From: Chrysoperla carnea
Lineage: Eukaryota; Arthropoda; Insecta; Neuroptera; Chrysopidae
NCBI RefSeq assembly: GCF_905475395.1
Contig: NC_058342.1
Coordinates: forward strand, 37,566,640 to 37,630,639
Direction of reading: 5' to 3'
DNA: 64,000 nucleotides
The notes beneath the pieces were generated by a model. It made no database searches and was not told where the DNA came from. It saw only the letters and a program-made list of their open reading frames with translations. Numbering within the stretch: the first letter of the stretch is position 1; each line of letters begins with the position of its first letter. The position numbers and the translations under genes were made by a program. Below, in pieces: positions 48,901 to 61,195 of the stretch.

Positions 48901-51900
48901 TTTTTGGTACTGATATTGTACTGACTGATTCTGTACTCAGTATTAACACTTATCATAACCAGTGATCACAACCGGTATGAGAAGTGAAGAACTTATCGTA
49001 TTAGTAGCGTAAAATTATCGTACATAAAATAAAATAGAATTATCGTACTTTTCAAAATATTTTTACGAGTGAAAGTGAACTATCGTACAACATCCGTTGG
49101 CATGAAATTATTGTAAATGGACGATAATGAAGGATTTAAATGTATAAACAAAGAAAATAGCACTTGGTGACGTCAAAGCTTGTAATAAATATCAGCAATT
49201 TCGGAAACGACTCCAACGATTTTCATGAATATTAGTATGCAGGGGTTTTTTGGGACAAAAACTCGATTTAGCTTGGTTTCATTTTTAGAAAATATCGGTT
49301 TATCCGTGTTTTCAGGAAAAACAGAAACTGCCTCTTACTGCCATCTATTAGCGAGTAGTAATTCTATTATTTATTTAAATTGGGAGAAACTTCTTTACTG
49401 ACACTGAAACATTAAAGATAGGTTTCAGTTCATTCTTGGAAACGGCTCTAATGATTTTTATGACATTTAGTATGTAAGGGATTTCGGGGATGAAAAATCA
49501 ATCTCGCTAGGTTTTATTTAAAATAAATAAGGAGCAAAGCTCGATCATCCAGGTAATAATTAATTAAAGCATGACATATATATAATATATAAATACAATG
49601 AATGTGACGAAGATAAAGGAATTGCAGAACAATTTTATAGTATCCTATCTTTTATATTACTTATTGTAAAATAATATATGTATGTACCTACTTATTTTAT
49701 TACCTACCTACCTACCTACCTACCTCACTAAACTAATTTCATTTTTACATATTTGTATTGTATTATACATGTATTATTTATACCTAGTTATGTTATTAAG
49801 TGCTGACTTGTTTGATTCGATTGTAAAACAAAATTTACAAATTGAAATCAACTCATAAATCACTTGAAATATTATGTAGTTTTATGATTGTTATTGTTAT
49901 TGTTATTGTATTGTTATTGTTCAAATATTCACTTGTTTATTTTGTACAATACATGTAATGTGTGCATTCTTTTAAAATAATCATCATATTTTAAGTAGGT
50001 AGGTAGGTAGGTAAGAACTAAGTAGGTAGGTAAGAAGGTAGAAAAGTACCCTACCATACTAATTCAATTCAATTGAATATTATAAATCTAGTAGCACACA
50101 CCATCACATACTATTTTATTTGTTTATTTGTTTGTTTAAATTTTATTTTTTTAAATAAATAGTTAAAAGTGTATGTATGTAAATATATATATATATAGGT
50201 TGTAGATTCAGTATCGATTCAAACCAAATACAACTATATATAATATATTTTAAATAAAGTAAATGTATAGGTGAGTTGTATTTTGTATTTGCACGCGATT
50301 CTTATGTTCTTTAGTGACCACTTGTATAAAATACAAATAACACAACATAAAATAATATAATATAATATAATATAAAATAATATAATATACTATGTTTGTT
50401 TTTATACCATTTATATATGAATTATATCATAGTATATTAAGTTCAGTCCCAAGTTTGTAACTAGAGTTAAAACTATTGATGCTACGGCACAATATCTTTT
50501 TAGGACCCCTCTCCTCCCAATCAAAAACCATATAATATTATATGTAAAATTTACTAAAAAAATAATAAATAAATAAAGTCATAGGTTCAAGCTAGGCTTT
50601 AAATTTGAGACAAAAATGTAGTTGAGAAATCAGGACTAGATTTTGACTTGTATATGATCGAAAAGAATCAAGTTCAAAAGATACCTATTATTTATCTCTA
50701 GCCAATTCTTTGGGCATTTTGCGGCGTCTATATGCAATTTTGTCTTTTATTTTAACAATTCCCAATGAAATCGGTTTAACTAATTGTTATAATCCAATAA
50801 TTTACATTTACTTTACCAATTACATGTAAACATTTGAAAAATAATCATATTTAAATTACTTTTCATGCAAAGAATATCTTCAAAAGGAACAATTTTTGGT
50901 GGAAACGCAATTAAATTATGTATACTATTAACTCTTTATATGTGAATTTAACTTATTTGCGCTCCCACCATATTTCACTTCAGCATTCAGAGACAGTTGT
51001 TCTTACACGTATTTTTGTATCAATTGTATTGTTTTTTTTGGGAACCATTTGGCGCTCTTTGTGAGATACGCCCGGGGCATGATGACCCTCCTAGCTTCAA
51101 CTAGTGACCTTGTGAAACATTCTCGAAAAACGAAATAAAACTTCTACAAAATATGTTGGTTTTTTAAACTTTTCTAATTTATAATAAAAAAATATTGCCA
51201 GTACTGATATTCAACACTTTCTATACATGGTATTTTAACAATGAACTCAGTCAATTGTTTGTTTTCACTTGTTTATTTTAATGTGTACTTTAACACACTT
51301 TTCAGCAATCATTCATCAATAATCAATAATCATTCTATAATTAATACATTTTATATAATATTCATCATCTCCTGGGAAGAAGAAGGCCTACCTTATTTTT
51401 ATAATCTGTATATATGAAATATATATCAAGGTATACTAAACTTAGTCCCAAGTTTGTAACACTTAAAAATATCTAGGATACGAACGAAATTTTGGTATAA
51501 GAGGTTCATAAGATCATCTAATTAGTCTATTTACGGTTGTCTGTCCAATTGTGTATCCGTCTTTCTGTCAACACGATAATTAAAAATCAAAAAGAGATTT
51601 CTAGCTAAAATTTTTAAAGCGTGCTAAGGACGTAAAAAATGACTTTGAGCTCGTAAATGAACAATATAAATCAATTGGGTCTTTGGTCAAATAGGTCCTA
51701 CGGACTCATCATGTCAACCGTTCAAGATAGAACAAAAGTTTAAATGTAAAAATGTTTCTTTGACATACTGAACATACGCATCGCTTGGTTTAAAATGTCC
51801 GTAGATTGACTAATAGAAAATATTTTTGTACTTTAAGGTACTATTTAAAAGGCATGAGTCTATATTTTAATGTTATGCCCATAAAAATATGTTTTATGCA

Positions 51901-54266
51901 ATAGCAACGAAGCTTGTACGATTTTAATTATTAAGCTTTATCATTTTTCCGACCCGCTATTAGTTTATAAGGCGAAAGCAAGCCATTAGTGTAAGAAAAC
52001 TTCACATAATTTACTCACCACTACACATGTTTCCAATTTCCACAGCACCTTCAGCACATTTGCAAACTTTTGAAGAGGTACCACCATTATTTCCATTATT
52101 TCCATTATTACCATTCGTAGCATTATTGATCATACATGACCCGCCTTCTAAACATTCACTGTCTGAGTTGCAAGAGTGGCCCACTCCTAAAATTCGATAA
52201 CAATTTATTAAAATGACAATAAACAGATTTAATTGTTTAAAGATTATATACTACTAGGTGTTATATTCTTAGTTTGAGTTATTAAAAAAATTATGTCACC
52301 GTAATATTTAATTTCTGGCAGATTGTAAACTAACTAGTAAAATTGTGAATTTGACTGCCGAAAAAAAAGGGTAAAAACCACGCGTTCTAACTCTACCTGA
52401 ATTTTAGAATTTTCTAATTAAAAGTTTCTCTCTATACAGATACAGATAGCTGATTGCTGTTACCACTTAAAAGATTATTTCCCCAAAACCATCGTTTGTT
52501 GAGTACAGACTAACAGTACACTGAAAAAAAATTCTTAATGTCAACCGATATGAGGTTGTCTCAACCTCATCGCGAGATCAATTATGGCGAATGGGGCCAC
52601 AAATGTGATACAACTATCGTGCGGGGTTGAGTGTTGAAGTTGACACAAACGCATTAGTTGTTTGTATGAAAGTAAGTAATATATTGTCTAAGAAATTTCA
52701 AATATTGTTATTTTGAAATGCAACCTAGTTTTAAACAATCTTTTTTTGATTAGATTTACCACTTATAAACCTTACCAAAATAAGTTACCTTACCAAAATA
52801 TATTTCTATAATTCTAGCTTTAAATTTGTGTAGGTATTTAATGGATAATCACATTTTTTCTTCTCAACATATGTTTACATACATTCGCTTATCATAAAAA
52901 ACCACATCCTATTTCCGCTCTAACAAATCTTAGCATGTTAGTTTAAAAATATTTAATCATAATTATTAAATAATCTTTTATTAATGCTGTACCAAAAAAA
53001 ACTCGGCAGCTTTTTTACCCCCTCAAAAAATTAACTGCGGACTTGGGTCGGCACTTTCAATGACCTCTTATTTTATCGCTCAACTGAACCACTCACCTTC
53101 TGGCCCACATCTTCAATACTCTAAAAGTCTAGTTTTTCCCGATGCGATTTAACAAATAGTTTGGTAAAAAAGTTGTTTTTTTTCTTTATGGCGAGTTATA
53201 AAGGGAATTGTCACAGAACTGTCACAGGACTCCTACTTTTCCCTTTACCTATTTTAAATTTTAATTATATTTAAATGTCTCCGAAAAATTTAATTCTGAT
53301 GGCACTTTTACGAGAAGGTTCGTTCAATATTCAGAAATTGATCATTCCTAGACTTCAAAAGTAAACAGTAGATAGGTTCTAGTAATTAATAATAATTAAT
53401 GAGTGATTTTTTTTTTATTTGTTAGATAGAAATAATTTGATTCTACTTAAATATTTTCAATTAAGGTGGTGTATGACTGTATGAGTAATCTAATTGTAGA
53501 TAATGAATGGTACCTAATTATACAAATTAAATGAGCTAAGTAGTTATTGAATTAGATAGGTAGGTATTATAGGTAATAAAGTAGAATTTTACCTTTTTTT
53601 TTAAAACGTTTTAAAGTGCAAAATGTAAATGGAAGGCAAAGTGATAATCAGACCACAGCCACTTTTGTCATTTAAAAGTCAACAATCAACTCAAATCTTC
53701 AACGACAAACTCAGCATAATATTTTTGTCATCGAATAACTGAATTGAATTGAAAATTAAAAAAAAAAAAACAGTGCGAGTTTGGTAAAGCGATTAGATAA
53801 TCAAGCGAAACACAATAATTAGCAAATGAAACGGCATGAAAATGATCAAGTTATGGTGCAATGATAATCCAAGCAATCCTCAATTGTACCTTTTATTTTA
53901 GCCTGACATTGACCGTTTTGCGGGGCTTTGTTGTCACCACAAAGACATCTCATTTTTTTATCCAAGGGATCTGGAACACAACTTGTGTCTTGTATTCCAG
54001 CACATTCTGATTCCATGGTACAGTCCTTGCCACGTGCTAATTAAATACAAAATTAAAAATAGATTATAATTTTAACTGAGCTGATTCTAACAATGAATTG
54101 ATGCTTTTTAAATTAAATTTAGTTAAATAAATTTTTACGAACCAGTTGGTGTTGGAATAGGTTGATTTTGATTACTTGGCGATTTACCAAAAGTTGTTAA
54201 ACTTTGTACTGAATTGAGTGAAACCATGAAGATAAGAAAAGCACAAATATTTATCGTATAAAACAT
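45916..54266 (-). CDS. Secreted, probably GPI-anchored protein with two six-cysteine (EB-like) modules, 4 exons, 175 aa
   Basis: No named family is recognised. Exons in transcript order: 54266-54143, 54036-53890, 52186-52019, 46004-45916; every intron is phase 1 and has GT..AG borders. Exon 1 encodes a signal peptide (about 1-22, hydrophobic NICAFLIFMVSLNSV) and a polar NQNQPIPTPT linker. Exon 2 encodes module 1 with six Cys (C-x5-C ... CLC ... C), exon 3 module 2 with six Cys (C-x5-C-x5-C ... CKC ... C) interrupted by a low-complexity NGNNGNNGNNGG loop and one NAT glycosylation site. Exon 4 adds GGAP and a final hydrophobic tail (LIITTSLVVAMISIL), typical of GPI-anchor signals. The Cys spacing resembles EB modules of insect and nematode surface proteins. 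The first two donors (GTTCGT, GTACAA) are weak. AATAAA on the minus strand at 45911-45916 overlaps the stop. Confidence 0.75.
46505..46900. mobile_element. fam-4 element, long copy, 396 bp
   Basis: Left CAGTGCAACCTTAATATAAC and right TTATATCAAGACTGCACTG are imperfect inverted ends with TA on both sides. Inside near the right end, CAACCTAACCTCAATATAAT repeats the terminus, suggesting one fam-4 element inserted beside another. Confidence 0.7.
49190..49335 (+). repeat. Dispersed repeat (reverse copies at 59700-59905 and 29575-29655)
   Basis: TTTCGGAAACGACTCCAACG, GGTTTATCCGTGTTTTCAGG and TGCCATCTATT are found inverted at 59700-59885 (CCTGAAAACACGGATAAACC, GTTGGAGCCGTTTCCGAGA). A weaker direct copy follows at 49437-49500. 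These words often accompany LINE or Helitron tails in insects. Confidence 0.55.
50398..50510 (+). repeat. fam-6 repeat, 5' part
   Basis: TTTATACCATTTATATATGA, GGTATATTAAG-like and CCCAAGTTTGTAAC words, then ATTGATGCTACG, in the family's order. Confidence 0.65.
51389..51790 (+). repeat. fam-6 repeat, longest copy, about 400 bp
   Basis: It runs from TATATATGAAATATATATCA through ACTTAGTCCCAAGTTTGTAA, TTTTGGTATAAG, GTTGTCTGTCCAATTGTG and GGACGTAAAAAATGA to AACAAAAGTTTAAATG. It joins the 5' type (12505, 38460, 50398) and the 3' type (1-165, 42523) into one family. No TIR or ORF is visible. Confidence 0.75.
52520..52670 (-). repeat. fam-15 repeat in intron 2 of the two-module gene
   Basis: Starts TACACTGAAAAAAAATTC and continues GTCAACCGATATGAGGTTGT, CGCGAGATCAA, ATGTGATACAACTATCGT; this is the reverse complement of 31230-31390. 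The rest of intron 2 (52187-53889) is AT-rich and has a patch at 52980-53110 with GACTTGGGTCGGC but no ORF. Confidence 0.65.
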
Positions 54267-54560
54267 TTTTAATTTTATTTGATTTTGAACAAATTCAACT
54301 TTAAAATTTAGAACGTTATGTTACAGTTACAGTTACAGTAAGTACAGTTACAATACTTTGTTTTATTACTTACAGTACAGTACAGTATAGTAATATTACG
54401 TTACGTTACGTTACGTTATGTTATTTGACTTTCAAGTAGCTTTGCAAAGTAACAAACACAGCACAACACAATACACCAATGAAGTGAAATGAATTACTTA
54501 AACTTTCTTATAGTCAAAGAATTGTTTAATTTAGTTTTATACTAAATAATAATATACATC

Positions 54561-54616
54561 GGTAGGTAGGTAGGTAGGTAGGTAGATAGGTAGGTAGGTA
54601 GGTAAAGGTAGGTAAG
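54561..54616 (+). repeat. (TAGG)n microsatellite near the 5' end of the two-module gene
   Basis: TAGG units with one GATAGG interruption and a trailing AAAGGTAGG. Confidence 0.9.
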
Positions 54617-54956
54617 CAGTATATGTAGTATTATAGTATTATAGTAGTATAGTAAGAAATACTAGCACTAGCAGTATATCTACACAAGTACATTAACATA
54701 TACTTTGATAGTATGGTTAAAGTTAGTATAAAGTATAGTAAAGAAGGCACGAATGTAAGCTTTCTTATGTTTTCTTATTCTTTCTAAAGCACACCACACG
54801 AACGCTTAACATTTACAAGTGATTGACTGGCTAACGGACTATTCTATGAATAATGAATAGTAACTGGACTGACTTGTTCAACGTCTAAATCTGAATATTA
54901 GTTATACTAATACTTATACAAAAATACTAATTATGTGTTTTTTGCTTTTACTTATA

Positions 54957-55495
54957 CAGTAGAGTTTTACTAATCCGAACACTGAGTAGTCCTAGTCCTA
55001 GTTCTCAGGGCCCGATCTCTCGAGTTATCGAATATTTCGATAACTCGAAGCTCGATAAATAAATTTAATCGACGAAAAATATAAGTTTCAAAGGGATACA
55101 TCTTATACCGGCATCGAATTCGATCTAAGTTTTCAGGTTCAATTAAAAGGTCACTCTGGTTCATAACTGATAAATATTAAAGGAACGATTTAAATTAGAA
55201 AGTTGTTCTTTATCTATACACAAACATTAATTGCTTGAAACATACTTTGTAAAGCGAGTAGTTTAGACAAAATTTGATAGCAAAAATCTAGCTTTTTGTG
55301 CGTTTGTTCATACAATTTGAACTAAATTGATATTTCTAGAAAACAAAACCATTTTTATTCGATTTAAAATTTTTTTTCGAAGAATATCTAGATTTCCCAG
55401 AAACAAATCCAGTATTCCAGTGCAAGGTTCAAGGTGCTTCTGGTTTATGAATTTAGAGAGTAAAGTTGATTTTATAGATTAGTGAGACTCTACTG
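54957..55495. mobile_element. fam-5 element, about 540 bp (Tigger-like ends)
   Basis: Left CAGTAGAGTTTTACTAATCC and right GATTAGTGAGACTCTACTG are imperfect terminal inverted repeats, with TA at the left. The interior contains TCTCGAGTTATCGAATATTT and GATAACTCGAAGCTCG, similar in style to fam-3. It overlaps a meaningless minus-strand frame at 54970-55164. Confidence 0.75.
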
Positions 55496-55578
55496 CTATT
55501 GTAGCTACTGTAGCCACTGTACTTGTTACCAATAGCAATGAACAGTGAATAACAAGCGAACCAATAACGATAGTCGTA

Positions 55579-56140
55579 GAAACGAAGCATTGAAATTAGA
55601 AAATTTGAACAGTAAGGCGGATTAAAATGCGATTCAGGAAATTTTGTGATCTAAATTGATTTATAAGAAATTAAAAATATGTAATTTATATAAATAATAT
55701 GCATTTATGATTGCATTTTAAATTAAAGTTGATTCCAAACTTGTTAACTTGTTACTCGGGAGTTTTTGGGGTCGCTGAACACGAATACCGCGACAGAATC
55801 GGACACCAGGTACTTGGTGCCGGGTGTAATGAAGGAAACCGAGGTAACCTGGCCACCTGGATCAATTCTGTGCCTCTTCTTCACAATATTCGTGTTCAGC
55901 TACCCCAAAAACCTCCGAGTAACAAGTTTGGAATGATTTTCATCACTATTAACCGAATTGTGATTTTAGTATATTTACGTTTAATTTAAAATACAATTAT
56001 TTATGCAAATTGCATATTTTTAATTTCCTACAAACCAATTTAGGTCACATAATTTCCAGATTATCTAACGAATCGAATGCTGAAAACCACATTAAAATTT
56101 TTCTGACTTTGACTGATTTTTAGTGTTTGGTTTCCGCGAC
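55579..56140. mobile_element. fam-12 long foldback element, about 560 bp
   Basis: Arms pair over long stretches: AAACTTGTTAACTTGTTACT-CGGGAGTTTTTGGGG against CCCCAAAAACCTCCGAGTAA-CAAGTTTGG, CGCTGAACACGAATA against TATTCGTGTTCAG, and AATTTTGTGATCTAAATTGA against AACCAATTTAGGTCACATAA. The centre is a short unpaired spacer near 55830. The frame at 55711-55989 is an accident of this palindrome. Confidence 0.8.
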
Positions 56141-56604
56141 TATAACTAATACGAACCGATTCGTGTTGTCCGTCCGCTACTTTTCTTGAATTTATTCCTC
56201 ATGCAAACTATTTAAATTAGGACTAGGAGTTTAGTGAGGTCAAAATTTAAACAACTACATATACACATATTATATGTTACTATAAATAATTATGTTCTTT
56301 TGATGGTGATAAAGGTGTAATATAGTGTAAGTGTACCTCTATCTAAGTAGGTACATAACATAACATAACATATAAATACTAAGTAAAAGATATTGAATGT
56401 AGTAAATACAAGTATAGTATGTAATGTATTATATCTGACTAGTATGCTAATACTAGTGTTTTTACTATCAACACAATACACAGAACATGGTACAATACTA
56501 ATTACACCTACATCTACACCTCAACCATCACAAAAAGAACATATAAGCTTGCTAACTTATACTTTATACTTTCAGTTTTTACTATAAAAAGAATAATATA
56601 GTAA

Positions 56605-57440
56605 TAAGTATTCATATGCATTCATCGATCATGCCAAAGCTTTTGATTCAATATTCCAAGCTCTACATATGTAATATGCCAAAAAAAGACACTAGTAGAA
56701 TGAAACTAGATAAAACTGGTCCCGAAATAGATATCATTTTAAGATAGAATAGAGGTTTAAGACAAGGGGACCCCTTTTCTCAGACATTATTTATAACTGT
56801 TCTACAAAATATTATGAAACAACTAAATTGGTCAAAAAAGGTATAAATGTTACAGTAAGTTACATTAGCAACCTACGTTTTATTCTTAGAAACAGTATCA
56901 CAACTTGAAGAAATGATAAAAGAACTTAACTATGTCAGTCGCAATAGTAGAATTCGAATATCGAACAAACTCAACTCAAAGACCCAAATTTTAGGGAGAA
57001 TCGACATGACAGTTGGAATATGTCCATGAATACATATATTTAGGCAAACAAATATACTTCTCAAAATCAAGAAACCGTGACGAAATAAAGAGACGTATTA
57101 AAAAGACATGGAACATATTCTGGAGCCACATACAAGTTTATTGGATCTACCTTTAAGATTAAAAAGGAAACTCCTAAACTCATGTCTTATCTTGCCTCGC
57201 ATATGCAAGTCAAATCTGGATCTATAAAACGCATACGAAGAAAAAATGAAAGAAATAGAATTGGGCGTCAGAGTAAAAAGATATGGACAAGCAAAATTAT
57301 TACATGGTCTGACCTCCCTGAAAAAAGAAAAAGAGGTCGCCCTCTGGAAAGATAGAAGGACGAACTTATAAAATTCGCAAAGAACGGTTGGATGAAAACA
57401 GCCCAAGATAGGAAAAAGTGGAGAGAGATGGAGAAGGCCT
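56605..57440 (+). pseudogene. RTE-like LINE reverse-transcriptase fragment with frameshifts and stops
   Basis: Three-frame reading shows decayed RT motifs in order: HAKAFDSI (56630), RGLRQGDPFSQTLF (56750), a degraded YISNLRF where the catalytic YADD block should follow, IRISNKLNSKTQI (56955) and, near the end, RKRGRPLERWKDE-like and GWMKTAQDRKKWREMEKA (57390). The last block is typical of the C-terminus of RTE/craniofacial-type LINE proteins. Many stops and frame changes show a dead 5'-truncated copy. Confidence 0.75.
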
Positions 57441-58117
57441 GTACCCACTCTGTATATCTGTGCCTGTGTCTATCACTATCTTTATATAAATATCGTTATC
57501 GTTATACTTTATATTCTGTATACTGTACGTCTGTTTGTCACTCAATTTGTATTTAATTGGATCTCTGCATGCTAAAAGCAGACAAACCAACGCTCGGACA
57601 GTACGAGCTTCTCTAAATTGGGACAATTCATTTGAAATCTAAAAAAAAATTACCTGACACTGCAATTCATTGATTGCATTGAACAGCGAGCACTGCATTG
57701 CACTAGATATTTATTAGAAAACATAACAAGTTAATTTTTGTTATTGAAATGTTTCAATAATAAGCATTTGACATGATATCAGACAATCGACATCAGACAT
57801 CAAACTTCGACATCACTCATCAATACAAAGTTCAGATAACATAAATATCTTCTCTATTGGCTGAGTAATACTACATATGTCATATACATAATGCATTTAG
57901 TCATGAATAATGATATTTGATGTGGATCGATTTAATAATCTGTTGTACTGTATCTATGACTACTGGTAGGTAGGTAGGTAGGTGGGTAGGTGGAAGGTAA
58001 TTGATTTAACTACTCCAGAAGCTACAACTGCATCTGTCCGTATATAAGTCATACTATCTATCTTGGGGAAGCCCAATTACTATAATAACACTGGTCATAT
58101 TACTATTAATTTTAGTG

Positions 58118-58158
58118 TCTTAAGTCTACCGCTGTACCAACTGCGCTACCGAGGGCTA
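58118..58158 (-). repeat. tRNA-like head of a SINE
   Basis: The minus strand reads GGTAGCGCAGTTGGTACAGC and then GGTAGACTTAAGAC. TAGCGCAGTTGG fits the pol III box A consensus TRGYNNANNNGG. There is no box B or closed cloverleaf, so this is a SINE fragment or tRNA relic rather than a tRNA gene. Confidence 0.5.
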
Positions 58159-58514
58159 TTATACGTAAAAAAATATCCTATATATTATAAAAATGATCAA
58201 CAAATTTATTTCAAACTCTCTGTAAATTAGTAACAACAATCTTTATGTAGTTGACTCAACCTCACATTGACTAGACGTGACAGGTATGTGTTCGTTATAA
58301 CCAAATCCTATATTTAAAGCAAACGATATGTTTTTTAATTTGCCAATTTGCTTTAATTACACGTATATGTATTCCAACTAAGTACAATTTTAATTTCCAT
58401 TAATAAAATGAATGACTTTAAACTTAAAATCAATCTTTCATAGAAGTAATGATTTTGTTTATTTGATTTCGATGATTTTGTATCAATGAATTCATATTTT
58501 AAATTCAATACTTT

Positions 58515-58640
58515 TCTATTGTAAATACAAATATTTAGCTGTACTTGTTCCAATCATTAATAAATTGTTTAAAAGTTTTTTTACTTGATTTCAATATGAA
58601 ACGACCAACTTTGGGATGAAGTTGTCATTATTTTAATTTT
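58515..58640 (-). repeat. fam-15 repeat, minus-strand copy
   Basis: It ends TTTTTTCAGTGTAC, the inverse of the family end, and contains AACGACCAACTTTGGGATGA and TTGTAAATACAAATATTTAG, matching 61196-61310 inverted. Confidence 0.6.
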
Positions 58641-59699
58641 TTCAGTGTACTTGTGTATGTGCTTAGGTTGGTTAAGAATCATTTTTATTCAATAAATCAA
58701 GTATTATTTTGATTAAACAATTTTACAATCAACAATAAACAATAGGTAGATTTAGGTACGTTACTACAACCACTAAGTACAACATTTATTATTGAGGGTG
58801 GCTTCAACTTTTTTTACCGATCGAGATTATTGTTTTTGATAAGTATACTGTATACTGTACAGTATACAGTGAACAGTGTACAGTATACAGTATTATTATG
58901 CATTCATTAACTAACAGGCCAACTAACAAACCTCCTACTCCCCAACCCCAAACTCTTTCTCTTCTAACCCAATCTTGTGTCCTTCCATACATATACATAA
59001 AGGTAAAGTATATGCCGCAATATTAGCACGTCTTGGTGGTCAGTTATAAAAACATAACGCGTCAACCGATGATTTCTTCACTGTTAAGAAACGGCGGTCG
59101 ATGGTCAAACACATTGGCACGCCACTTTGTCGATGGTTTGCTGTTCTGTTCTCTATTGCGTAATACTGGCCGTGTAAGTTGTAAGTTAGTCTGTCTGTCT
59201 GTCTGTGTATAACGTCCACCGTTTATGTTCGCGTCCTGTTGTGATGTGGTAGTGATTTACGGTTATGCTAATGACGTCACATTAAACAAAGATAGATAGA
59301 TAACTACCTTGATGTAAAAGGTTAGTACAAAATAATATATAACGGAAATTTAGAATACAATCAATTATTTGAACATAACATTTACGTTAGTGACGTGTGA
59401 CGTCATTATTTATTAATTTCATTTTAAAGGCTACCTACCCAAACTCTACCTACTACATTAATTATAAATTTTTAAATAGAGACCTTATTTAACTAAATTT
59501 ATTTACACGACTAAAAACTCTCAATGTTCTATGTTCTGTGTAATGTGTAGATCAGATGACTCCTAGCCGTAAGATCTAGATCCTAACGCTCTTAGATTGT
59601 AGACCACAAGCTTTATACTATGCGTAATACTAACCAAAACGGACATAGCCACACGGATCGCACACTATACATTACATACGAAACAAACCACGTAAAATG

Positions 59700-59905
59700 T
59701 AGTTACTTGCCAATAAATGTCAGGCAACGTCATATTTTGCAGTTTATGTTTGTTTTTCCTGAAAACACGGATAAACCGACGTTTTCTAAAAATGAAACCT
59801 AACTAGATCGATTTTTGTCCCCAAAAGCTCCCTGCATACTAAATTTTATGAAAATCGTTGGAGCCGTTTCCGAGATTCCAAATATATACATACAAGAATT
59901 GCTCG
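59700..59905 (-). repeat. Dispersed repeat, inverse of 49190-49335
   Basis: See the entry at 49190; it ends GTTGGAGCCGTTTCCGAGAT and then ATATATACATACAAGAATTG. The frame at 59620-59802 crosses it and is not a gene. Confidence 0.55.
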
Positions 59906-60473
59906 TTTAAATATATCAGATAAACAAGGAAGTAAGTACTATCTAACTGATAAGCGGACAGCCTACATTTCTATCAGTACTCTCAACACCCAGTAAAAAA
60001 AAGCTTTTATATGAATAAATATATAATTTGATTGATTCCTATCTATAAAGTTTTTAGTTAGAGAATTCCTTATTAACTTAATGTTACTTTACAGTTAATC
60101 AAACCAACGAAGACATTTGATAGATTTTTATCGACTGCTTATTGCTCGCATTAAGTGTGTTGGACTGTGAAGTCTTATTGGTGTATAAACAAACATTCAT
60201 AAGGAGTAATTGTATAATAAGTTCGTAGTATAGAACTTGATAGCTTCATAAAATATATTATAAATAATTAGTCATAAGTACCTATTATTTTAAATTACTT
60301 TTTTTTTCTTCATTACATAAGCGATTAAATTTTGATATTTGAATAAAGATTATTATATTTTATAAAGATTATTTACTTAGTAGTAGCTTATATATAAGAC
60401 TTATTAGACTAAACTAGACAAGACTAAATTAAGTTTTAATTATCATTAATATATTAAAATGGGTTTAGAGTAA

Positions 60474-60513
60474 TATAATATAATATAATATAATATAATA
60501 TAATATAATAAAA
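60474..60513 (+). repeat. (TAATA)n microsatellite
   Basis: Eight or so tandem TAATA pentamers; similar but shorter runs occur at 14870-14895 and 50353-50390. Confidence 0.9.
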
Positions 60514-61195
60514 TATCTTTAATTATTTATTTATTTCATATTATAATACAAAGTTTTCAACTATCAATAATCGCACCTCGGTTAGACCTCATTGGTTACG
60601 ATATCGCCACTGTGAAAAGCTCTCCTTCTAAATGAATAACAGTTTAATGTTAATTTTCATTGATTAATGATTAATGTAGGAAAGTATTTGTAAAAAGATT
60701 GTAAAGTCTTGAATCAAATAAAAATTTATTTATTTTTATTATAATACAACAACAGCTACATCTATTAGCAAAAACAAAATAAAATTAAATAGCTACCTAC
60801 TATAACTTTAATATGTGCTGTAAAAGTAACGAGAAATTGACTGTCCGTATGTTTTCGTTATCGTTACTAAACTAATCGGTACCCGTTACAATCGTAACGT
60901 TACGTTACTCGTTATAGTGTTTCAATACACGGTACTAGATGGCATACCCGTTACTCAGTATTCGGTACACACGTTTTGGTACTGCTATAATACATTGCCC
61001 ATACTTAAAATGTGTAGATACTTACTGTAATAAAGCTTTATTAAAATTATATGAACTGTAGGTATATAAATACCTGTAGAGATGCAGATACCTACCTAGT
61101 ACCTACCTTACCAAATAAACGAACGATTACCTACTAAATATATAATATCTAATATGTAGATGTAGAATGTCTATCTACTGTCAGGTGGGTAGACA

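Larger units (their letters stand above)
46005..52018 (-). other. 6-kb intron 3 of the two-module secreted gene
   Basis: It contains no recognised exon. It holds a TCGATA-rich patch at 46130-46215, a TAGG array at 46331-46372, a fam-4 element, TAGG at 46951-46990, a poly-C run at 47363-47375, a LINE-tail-like word at 48065 resembling 62460, TACC arrays at 49700-49726, TAGG at 49995-50040, a TAATA run at 50353-50390 and two fam-6 copies. Confidence 0.6.

Noticed and set aside
55711-55989. Plus-strand 92-codon frame
   Set aside because: It lies across the centre of the fam-12 foldback; the open frame is due to the palindrome.
57098-57448. Minus-strand 116-codon frame
   Set aside because: Antisense to the decayed LINE fragment, which explains the region better on the plus strand.
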